Part shown: piece after piece, positions 28,241 to 36,744 of the stretch | Layout: every line of letters starts with the position of its first letter | Numbering within the stretch: the first letter of the stretch is position 1 | Assembly (NCBI RefSeq): GCF_036370855.1 | Contig: NC_088099.1 | Coordinates: forward strand, 146,895,017-146,959,016 | Direction of reading: 5' to 3' | DNA from: Dromaius novaehollandiae | Lineage: Eukaryota > Chordata > Aves > Casuariiformes > Dromaiidae | Length of the DNA stretch: 64,000 bases | Translations under genes and position numbers: made by a program | Notes under the pieces: generated by a model | Database searches by the model: none | What the model saw: only the letters and a program-made list of their open reading frames with translations | What the model was told of the DNA's origin: nothing

Positions 28241-30555
28241 CTGCATAATTGATCATTTTATTAGAATTTATTAAAACATTTGTTCAGATCACCTGTTCAG
28301 CAGGCAGTTATGCTGCTTCTGTTCACTGCATACGTACTGAGCAAGTCTCCAAGCAATACATAAATACTATATTGTTTGACCCCATATATATGCTTACTAC
28401 AAAAAGCAGCTTCTCCTCAGTAAAAGTTGTATACATGGAACCAATGTTCAGTTCACCTAGCTATGACTTGTACCAAATCCATATCAAGAATCATAGGTTA
28501 AATATATCAATACATGTAATAGAGCCTTAGCAGTAGAAAAAATGTAAGAAAGTTAAATGCTGTTTAGATACATTGTATTTGAATAACAGAGTAAGAGGAA
28601 CAAATATACTGACCTACCTAATGACAGTTACCAAAACACAATATACATAAGCAATGACAACAGCCAGTACTTGCCCAAGCATTTTAGAGTTCCTCTTTTC
28701 CCTTCAGATAAAGATGGGTTGTTCACATCTTTAAGGTGAACTTAGATACCACTAATCTTACAGCAAAGCTGATCCTGAATTTTTTTGATATTGGGTAAAG
28801 AAACAGACATATTAAGGCTGCATGCCACTAAGTACACACATTTGCAAGTTTGACAAGCCAATGTTTACTACAACACAAGTTCATTGATCAAATTAAGGTT
28901 ACTATTGCATAGGGTACACTTAACTGACAGTATTTTTATTTAGTAGAAAATGCCACATTACTCAGTTAAAAGTAGGAAGCTACATTTTCTTAGTGTTGAT
29001 TTAATTAACTATGATAAAGGCTTGGAAGATATTTTAATATTACCAAGGTGTTTTAATTAAATGTGCTGACTGATAGCTGTTCTAGAGCTTCTAGAGGAGA
29101 ACAGAGGACTTGTTACATGAGTTCTCAGTCATCCAGGACTGATATTTCAGCCAGCATTAAGTTTTTAACCTAAGAGCAGGTTAAAGGAAACCTGTGTGCA
29201 ATGAAACATACCTAGAACAGATACAATGAAGACCATTAAATCAGTTGTAAGTCTCTACTTTTTACAGTTATGAGTCATAACAAGTTCAGGCACACAAATT
29301 ATAGCCCAGGGCACTACCTTTTAAGTTCATATTCAGCCATTACAACTGGAGATCCATTTAAGAGACTGCTCTGTGACAACGTCCTGGATTGTAAGAACAT
29401 GCATATACCAGCTGCCTAGAACTATATGGCTGCTAATAATGAAGTTGCCACAAAAAGTCATTAAACATACACATGCATGCTAGTTAGCTTCCCAGCTATT
29501 TACAAGCCATACCTCTTTTTTGTAATTTGTAAATGGTAGTTTTCAACCTGACATACTTATGAGTTCAAGTGCAAGACATCCAGTATGTGATCACCTCAAA
29601 CAGCTGAAGTGAAAAATGAGTGCAAGCTACAAAGCCAAAGAGTTTAGCAATGATTAGGGAAATCACATACAGGTGACCTGATGAAAATTTATCTTATCAT
29701 CAGATAAGTAATACCAGGCAGAATTGGAGTCCATGAAGGTCGTGACCTTTAGAAAAGGTCAGTTTTGGCCAACAACATTGACTTTTTTTGAAAAGCTTGA
29801 AAGCTTCTTCATATTGCAAACTGAAGTCCTTCATAAATAAAGTTATCCAGTATCTTATTGAATGCTGTAATGTATTATTGCCCTACAAGTTGTGCCAAAA
29901 CCCACAAGCCAAGAAACTTAATGCACAAGAAGTTTAGAAGGTACTGTGCATAAGATATGATTAAACTATAATAATCTCAGATATTGATTATGGCTTAGAC
30001 CTGCATTGAAAGTTAACACTTAGACAAGTATCCAAGTCAATGACACTGTTACATTGAAGACTTAAAGTTATCTTCCTCTGTTTGGAGGAAAAGGTAGACA
30101 GAAGATATTCACAAATAACTATCTACTTTGCAAGAATTAGCCCTGTAAGAATTCAACAATATCCCTTATTACTAATCTTATCTTTAAGAGAGTGTGCAGA
30201 TACTTAAGTGTTTAGAAACAGGCTTTGTTTCTTGAACAGCTGAAAACTTTGATAGTTAATTCTGTGTCCTCCTTCCCTCCCTTCCTCATCTAGCCCTGCC
30301 AAATTCAAAATATTGTTCTAGCAGCATTCATGAAATCAACAGTGCAAAGTTACTATAGAAGCCTCTTTTCAAGCTGTGTCACCCTCTAAGTTTATAGTGG
30401 GTCAATAGCACTTCCCATGTGTTTAGAGCTCTGGGGGAAGGCAGGAACAATAGATATGTTTAATTTAACAAGCAACCAATTTGTTTGCTTTTTTAAATCT
30501 GCTGCTCATACTGGCCATTGTTACAACTTTGGTAACTAGTTCACTATATTAAAAT
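28241..30555 (-). other. PDP1: Probable PDP1 3' UTR
   Basis: The DNA directly downstream of the PDP1 stop has no other gene on the minus strand and is AT-rich, as expected of a long vertebrate 3' UTR. The extent is inferred from paired AATAAA hexamers at 28272-28257. An earlier single AATAAA lies at 28940-28935, and later ones lie at 26925-26920, 25466-25461 and 24527-24522, so shorter or much longer forms are possible. A Pumilio-type element, TGTAAATA on the minus strand, sits at 29504-29497. The length, about 2.3 kb, is similar to what I remember for mammalian PDP1, but this is not proven. Confidence 0.5.
28257..28272 (-). terminator. Paired polyadenylation hexamers, probable PDP1 mRNA 3' end
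   Basis: Read on the minus strand, AATAAATTCTAATAAA contains two canonical AATAAA signals four bases apart. The next 60 bases have modest GT-rich stretches (TGTGTATTAG, GTAGTAAGT). This is the most compact signal downstream of the stop codon at a plausible distance. The AATAAA at 24527 has a better GT/T-rich follow-up (AAGTGTGTTTTTA) and could be a distal site. Confidence 0.45.
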
Positions 30556-32207
30556 TCACAGTTCCTCATTTTGACATGCACCTACAACATGCGAGTTGAA
30601 CTGCACCACAATAATTGTAATGTCATCTCTATACATTCGAGCCAGCTCTTCTGGAAGACTAAGCATCTTGGACAGTCGCTCATGATCCACAGTGCCAAAC
30701 TCATTATTACCCACTGCATGACGTATCAGGTGAGTCGCTGCATTCTGATCTTCAAATACTGAAGAAATTCTTGCTCTTCTTTCTGTTAAGAGACCATGCA
30801 TCTGTCCCAAAGTTACCTTATAGCCACCAACAGCTATTGGCTGTTGATGGTGAACGCCAGTTAGGTACTCCCCTACAATTCTAGCCACATCTTGTCTGTG
30901 CATAGTCTCCCACAGTCCATCTGTGGCCAAAACCAGGAACTTATCCTGTGGCCTTAATTTGTGATGTATGACTTCTGGCTCAGCTGTGAGGTATGGAGGA
31001 GTGTGATAGTTTGGAGGAATAAACTTTGTGTATTCGTTGTCATTCAGCTGATCAGGGCCTGATTCTACTACTCTCTTCTGTAGTTCAATACTCCATTTGA
31101 ACTTCACATCACCAAAAGCTCTGAAAGGCATCAACAAGCCTAAGAGGCGGTCTTGTTTCACAAGACTTTTCCCTTCAGATTTTGGATGCTCCATTTTCAC
31201 ACGTTCCACTTCATGTTCATTTTGCGCATTGTGATCATAGGACAGATTAACTGCAGACCAAGATCCATCTTCTTCCTGAACCCCAAGCATTGCCCTACTG
31301 TCACCTGTGTTTGCAACATGCAAGTCAACACCATCTACGTGAGCCACACAGGCAGTTGCACCAGAAAATGCTACTCTTAGTACTAGGTAGTTGAGAAAAG
31401 AATTTGGATCTCCTACTTGAGCTTCTAAAGAAATATCATTATCAAGCCTTTTAAAGGCATTAATTAAAGCTTCTTTCACATCAGTGGTCTCTCCACTATT
31501 GAGATCAATGAGCTCCTGCCAGTAAGTTCTCAGACTGTTGAAGTAAAGCTTGGAAGCTTCTTTGCTGAAATAATCATTAGGGTGTTTGTGCCACTGTAAT
31601 ATGGGCAACAGAGCTCTACCACTTTCCACAGCATTTTCTATTTCAAGTAAAGTCTCATGAGGTAACAAAGAGACAGCAATGTAGTAAAACAGTCTTTCAC
31701 TTACAGCTTGAGCACAAGCACAACCTGCATGGCCATCAAACACACCCAGAAGCATTCCTCTTGTCTGTAAGCAAGTGGCAGCACTTCTCCTGTCTTCTAT
31801 TGGAGCATTAGCAGGTAGCTGATTGCTATCAAAGCCAAGGACAGAACTTACATTTTTACCATCAAATTCTGGGACTTTAAAACTGTATTCATTTGCCTTC
31901 AGAATGCTGTTGACTTGTGGAGGAGTGAGGTAAAATCTCTGTGGTGTGGAAGCATAGTCCCTTACATGAATAAATTGGTTAAAGTTCTCCTTTGGCCTAC
32001 AAAGCGCTGCAAATTTCCTCTGAGGTGCACATCTGAAGTGACCGTGAGCAAAGTGAGATGATAAGCAACACAGATGTTTATGGTGGCAGTAGCACACAGT
32101 ACTGCATATTCTGCCAATCTCACAGTTACGAATCAATGGAAACAGATGAGCTGGTGCTGGCATGGCATCAGACAACAATGGTAGTCTGGAGCTTCGGACT
32201 GGAATTG
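30556..32207 (-). CDS. PDP1: PDP1 large coding exon: pyruvate dehydrogenase phosphatase catalytic subunit 1
   Basis: This exon encodes a mitochondrial-matrix PP2C-family Mg2+-dependent Ser/Thr phosphatase. In the family it dephosphorylates E1 alpha and reactivates the pyruvate dehydrogenase complex, with Ca2+-assisted docking to E2. The reading frame holds the whole enzyme. An ATG at 32163-32161 (MPAPAHLF) starts a 535-residue form, close to the 537 I recall for human PDP1; the stop is TGA at 30558-30556. PP2C metal-site motifs are intact (535-form numbering): IEDRR at 122-126, FDGHAG at 142-147, NTGDSRAM at 285-292, LATDGLWE at 412-419 and RDDITIIV at 512-519. Residues 1-70 form a basic, Cys/His-rich targeting region; by mammalian precedent the mature chain starts at ASTPQ (residue 71). 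The frame stays open to a TTG at 32226, but that lies in the intron: CTTCCAG ends at 32208, marking the splice acceptor. Compared with the human sequence I remember, two residues are missing in the SGETTDVKEA loop. No frameshift or internal stop is seen. Confidence 0.97.
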
Positions 32208-35200
32208 CTGGAAGACAAAAGAACAACCAGGCTTAGGGGAACTGCTAATAGATTTTTTCCCAAAAGCCAGTGTTAAGACATATACAGCATCTAAACAAAA
32301 AGACTTATGTAGAATACACAGCTTTAACAGGTCTTGGAAAAGAGAAAAAGCATTAGAAGGTACTTGTTTATACACAATATGCCAGGTTATAACAACTATG
32401 TCATAATTACATCATACTTAGTGAGTGAGATGTAAAAACTATTATCCAGACTGACAATGCAGCTTCATATATAAGTTAGACAATAGTGTGTGCCATTCTA
32501 CAACACTGCAACATCCCACAAGACTCCTAGGGAGATTTGCTTTCATAATGATTTCCCAGCTGACAGAGCCAGATATGGCACACAGGGAAGGGGGAAAAAC
32601 GTAGTCAGTCCTATAAGACTTCAGAGGAGATAAAGCACCTGAGGGCAAGATTCAGAGAAAACAACTTTGAGGTGGAATACAACTCCACTCAAGATGATGT
32701 GATAACAAGGTGATAAAGGCAAGGAGTAGGTCACTGCTTGGTATTTTTTAAACAATCATATGCCAGTAGCAGGTTTTATTTCTTATCTCTTCCATTTATA
32801 TGGGAAGCTTAATATCACACTTGTGTGACACCACAGTATACACAGACTGCTAGCTGTGGATATTTTATATGTAGCAATTTTTTAGCTTATTAGATAAAAG
32901 GTACAAACATAGTACAAATGTGCACCTACACAAGGGTTAACATCAAATAGCACCTCCTCTAGAAAGTAGAAAATGATGCATCTCTTTCTACTACATACAA
33001 TTTGTATTTGCTTCCATTATTAGAGCGAGGCAGAATAGTCTAAAGCTAGAAAAACATTCTAATACATTTTGCCACACATAAAAATTTCAGTCTTCTGTCA
33101 AAAACCTTTTTTTTCCAATCTCCCTTCTCCCTATTTGTACAGCAATCACTACATTACTGAGAGCTCTTCTTCAATAAATCACTTATGTCTCATTCTCAGA
33201 AAGTACTACCTGGGAAAATAATTCTACAATTAGGGCAAAATTTTGAATTTTATGTCCTTTTATTTGATGTGGATATACTTAAAGGGAATTCAGTTCTTCT
33301 TCCACTTTTTAGGATCAGACTGTAGCATAACATCTTCCTCAATGAGACCATTACAAATTATCCTCCGAGACTTACTGTAATACTATTCCTAAACCCTAAG
33401 CTCTATTAGCACCATTCTATCTCAGATTTAATCGTACTATTGAGAAACTAGGTACTGGTGTGTTGTGCAGGGTGTCTGAACAGTCACTTAGTTGATTAAT
33501 TTATAGCCAAAGAGGTATATCACTACATTAAGAGATTGAGTACCTATAAAATATGCTCTAAGCCCCAATCTAAAGGGGCCATGCCACACAAAGCATTAAA
33601 ATAGCAAGTGTTTCATGACAGCCTTCGGTGTGCTTTCCAGACTTTGCCGTGGGGCTTATCACCTAGATCAGCTGCAAGGTATCTGGAAACATATGAAGCT
33701 TTATCCCCTTCTCTTTAGGTTGAAAAAACAGGAAGTGATGTTCTTCTCCCCAAGCTCACCTTTCTTCTAAGAAAAAAGAGTGGAATCTGTTACTCTGACA
33801 AAATATAAGTGCTGAAGGCAAAGTAAAATTCCTGTTTCTACCACTCCACTGGCTTTTCTAGCATTACATCTTCATTCTGCATAAAGTGTTTGCCATCCTT
33901 GATTACATTCACAAGAGTTCTTGTCCGTTGATTCTCCCAGGTCTCCTCATAACAGCCATGAGGACTGACCAGCCAGCCTTCTGTTGCTCACCTATCAGGA
34001 AAAGCTTTGGTTGTAGTTCTGCAGACCACAGCCAGCTATCCAAACACTCAGCAACAGTGTACTGGCTTGAACTTACAGATGCATACTACATGTTATGTTA
34101 GCCATCTGCTTCCCAGAAAGTATATTTCTCCAGCTCAGGCTCACATGCATAAAGCATGACAGACGTGAACTGCAACTTCAAATATAGGTTTTGGAAATAT
34201 TTGGAGACTTGAAGTTGTGTATATTTCTTCAGGTAACATTTAAAAGCAATTTTTTTTGCTTACAGAATGAGAACCTCTGCAGATTCTACAGATGTGTCTA
34301 GTCTGCAATAGCAAATGGGATTTTACATTGGTCTCCCATTAGAATCCAAATGAATCAAGTTCTTTTGACTGCTGAGCATGTGTTCAATGCTGATCCATAA
34401 ATCATTCCACAATAGCAGGTCTGTGCTATTGACTGCTACAGCAGTTATGCTGTTGATCCATGATAAAGCAGAAGTAAGTGACCTGCTGTTAGAAAACTCT
34501 GCAGTGCCACCAGGTTATTTGCTAATTTTTAAATCATTAGTTTATCAAATATTACATGAAACCTAACAGAATGTAATAAGAAGGCAGCCTCAAGTTTTCC
34601 TTGGCCTGCATCCTTTATAGTGAATCCATAAATCAGTTGAAGACAGACATGATTTAATGCCAGGTTTAATACATCTTAGCTGATTAAGTCAAAGAAATGC
34701 CAAGTTTGCCTGCTTCAGGCAAAATTACTCCAAGCCTATTTATCCATACAATAATGATGCCCAGAATATCACAAGATACTCCAGCTAACCCCCTCAGATA
34801 AGTACTTCAAGGTTTCAGTTCATTGTGATTGATCAAGATATGGCAGAGAAGGAAAAACATTAAGCAGAAATTTTGCAGTCCAATCAAGATTTGTCTTGTG
34901 ACGAGTGATCAGAACCAAGCCAGCCTTTGAACAGCTCTCCAAACCCTGAACAGGATACAAATGCTACTTTTCAGACCATGAATATGATACAACAAAGTAA
35001 GAGTTGGTCAAGTCAAAGGTTTTGTAGTACTATACTGACAAAACAGAAAAAGTACAACTCATTCCTTTAACACAGATTCGTCATCCCTGCACTAGGAAAG
35101 ACACTCGATGCTGCTCAGACAGGCTCCTTCCTCCAAGACACCCGTCTTAACCGTGCCAGAGACACCCGTGACTTAACACGAAGTGCACTTACCCAGCTGC

Positions 35201-35383
35201 CTGTCAGACACTTGACAGACCTGAACGAACAGCCTGTTGGAGAGGGCGGGGAGAAGGAACGAGAAGCGTTCAACACCGGCAGAACCGTTGGTCCTTCCCC
35301 GCGGCCAGGTCTCGCCACCCCCGCCCAGCCCCCGTTCGGCCCCAAGCCCAGCGCCTCAGCGAGCACCGCGGCCAGATACGTAC
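32208..35383 (-). other. PDP1: PDP1 intron 1
   Basis: This 3,176-nt GT-AG intron separates exon 1 from the single large coding exon and interrupts a codon after its first base. The donor is GTACGTATC (35383-35375). The acceptor is TTCTTTTGTCTTCCAG, ending at 32208. The body is AT-rich. I see no recognisable repeat or gene inside it, apart from a second strong donor (GTAAGT at 35192-35187) close to the exon 1 side. Confidence 0.88.
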
Positions 35384-35414
35384 CGATCCGCCTGGGCCCG
35401 GGGCACACACACAT
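35384..35414 (-). CDS. PDP1: PDP1 exon 1 coding tail (alternative N-terminus)
   Basis: This is the first coding segment of the longer PDP1 isoform. ATG at 35414-35412 opens ten codons reading MCVCPGPRRI, followed by one extra G and a strong donor, G|GTACGT, with the intron starting at 35383. Joined to the acceptor at 32207 (first exon bases CA), the junction codon is GCA (Ala), and the product continues IPVRSSRLPLLSDAMPAP into the large exon, giving 560 residues. The longer human PDP1 isoform that I recall also begins MCVCPGPRRIG followed by IPVRSS, so exon, phase and junction all fit. The start has A at -3. Two further in-frame ATGs lie upstream in the same exon (35444 and 35519). The segment adds basic residues ahead of the usual transit region. 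What proportion of transcripts use it cannot be judged from DNA. Confidence 0.88.
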
Positions 35415-35985
35415 TCTCCTGCCACAACAAGAAGCCGCCAACATCCACAAAGCAGAAGCCCGGGGGAGGGGGAGAAGCAAGGCAGAGAGTTTGTTAGAGA
35501 AGACAGAGAGCTCCGACATGGAGGGGCCGAGAGAGAGGAGGAGACACGCACAGACGCAGCCGCCCTGCGGACGCCGCCGCCCTCCCGGGGGCCGGCAGCC
35601 AGCGAGCCCCGCAGCAGCCCGCAGCCAGCGCCCACCCCACCGCCCCCGCCTCACGCCGCCGCCGCGCTCCCTTCCGGCAAGGGCGAGGCACCGCTCCCTC
35701 ACGCCGCAGGCGGAGCCCGCTCGCCCGCCCGCGCCGCCGGAACCGTTACGCCCGCGGGCACGCGCGCGGCACGACACGGCCGCCCCGCCCGCCTCAGGGG
35801 CGACCCCCCCCCCCGCCCGCCCCACAGCCCCAGCCGCGCAGACACAGACCTGGCCGCCGTCCTGCACGGCTCGGCCCGGGCCCCGGCGGCGACGCGGCTC
35901 GAGGGAACGGGCGGCCCGAGACACGCGCAGCCCCGCGCTCCCGGCCCGTTCGCCGCCACCAAGCGCCGCAACACCACCCCACGCC
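35415..35985 (-). other. PDP1: Inferred PDP1 exon 1 5' leader
   Basis: This GC-rich leader runs from the inferred transcription start, about 30 bases below the TATA-like core, to the MCVC start codon. The start site is not directly observed. Scanning the leader on the minus strand I find only two ATGs, at 35519 and 35444, both in frame with the MCVC start and with no stop between. It also contains a G-rich tract (minus strand, 35831-35804) capable of forming an RNA G-quadruplex. The frame is open throughout, so the apparent 503-codon open frame here is a by-product of GC richness plus a real coding tail. Confidence 0.5.
35804..35831 (-). other. G-quadruplex motif in PDP1 exon 1 leader
   Basis: On the minus strand (transcript sense) G tracts of 4, 4, 3 and 11 are separated by CTGT, C and C. 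If transcription starts near 35985, the motif is in the 5' UTR, roughly 390 bases before the MCVC start codon. Folding is predicted from pattern only. Confidence 0.65.
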
Positions 35986-36012
35986 CACCGCAGCCGCGGC
36001 GCTGCGCGGCCG

Positions 36013-36082
36013 CTTATAAACCCCCGGCCGCCCGGGCCGCGCCGCCCATTGGCTGCCAGGGAGGGCCAGGAGGGCACGTGAC
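36013..36082 (-). promoter_or_regulatory. PDP1 core promoter elements: E-box, CCAAT, TATA-like
   Basis: Read toward PDP1 there are three elements in order. First is GTCACGTG (36082-36075), a perfect CACGTG E-box of the USF/TFE type. Second is CCAAT (36052-36048). Third is TTTATAAG (36020-36013). The CCAAT-then-TATA order and spacing fit minus-strand transcription starting near 35985. The TTATAA core is palindromic, and on the plus strand it reads TATAAA, so orientation is not decided by that element alone and divergent transcription is possible. Factor binding is inferred from motifs only. Confidence 0.6.
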
Positions 36083-36731
36083 GCGGAGGCTCGGCGGCGG
36101 CTGAGGAGGCGCGGGCGCTTGGCGGGGAGGGGAGGGGCGGTACGTGCGCGCGCAGCAGGCGGCAGGGGCGGGGGCGAGCGCGGTGACGGCGCTCTGCTTT
36201 AGCGCCGCGCCTCGCGCGCCCTCGGTGGGGAGGGGGTCTTGCCTCAGGCCCCCCGCGTCGCCTCAGCCCTCCGCGTCGCCGCCCCGGGGCTGCCGGCGGG
36301 AGGGCGAGCGCCGCCCCGCTGCGGGAGGGCGAGGCGGGCCGCGTGCGGCGGCGGCCGGGCGCCTCCGCGCGCGGGGGCTCGGCCGGGCTCGCCTCGCCCT
36401 CCTCTCCTCCCCCCCGGGCCGAGACGGAGGTGGAAGCGGGCCGCAGCCCTCGGCCGGCCGCCCCGGGCCCATTACGGGTGGTGGCAGGTGGCTGCGGGGA
36501 AAGCGGGCGCGCTGTCCCGGCGCGGAGTGAGGCGCCGCGGGGAAGACCAGGGCCAGGGCGGTGGTGCTGGGGTCCATCGCACCCGCAGCATCCCAGTAAC
36601 CTGCACACGTGGTCAGAGGCAGTCACCTAACTTCTGCCTGCCGAGAGGACTTAAGATGGGGAAAACTTCCTTAAAATCTTCTTTAGGGTACTGATTTTGA
36701 GTCTAAATTAATTTTAGAGAGCGAAATATTT

Positions 36732-36744
36732 CCCCCCCCCCCCC
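36732..36744 (+). repeat. Poly(C) run of 13
   Basis: Thirteen consecutive C just outside the right edge of the PDP1 CpG island, in otherwise AT-rich sequence. Confidence 0.95.

Larger units (their letters stand above)
35230..36570. promoter_or_regulatory. CpG island covering the PDP1 promoter and exon 1
   Basis: This is a sharp block of very GC-rich DNA with dense CpG and many GC-boxes (GGGCGG/CCGCCC), between AT-rich intron and AT-rich upstream DNA. It includes an ETS-like CCGGAAGG on the minus strand near 35671. It spans the PDP1 promoter and first exon, as usual for a widely expressed gene. The half to the right of the TATA/CCAAT pair (36100-36570) is equally CpG-rich, which would allow a divergent transcript, but I see no gene starting there. 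The long open frames on both strands in this block are composition artefacts. Confidence 0.9.

Noticed and set aside
32208-32226. Apparent N-terminus MFFCLP of the large PDP1 frame
   Set aside because: The first codon is TTG, not ATG, and these bases are the intron's splice acceptor.
35115-36626. 503-codon minus-strand open frame and 289-codon plus-strand open frame in the CpG island
   Set aside because: Stop-poor because of extreme GC content. The first begins at GTG and runs through the promoter. Only its MCVCPGPRRI part, and possibly the two upstream ATG segments, has support.
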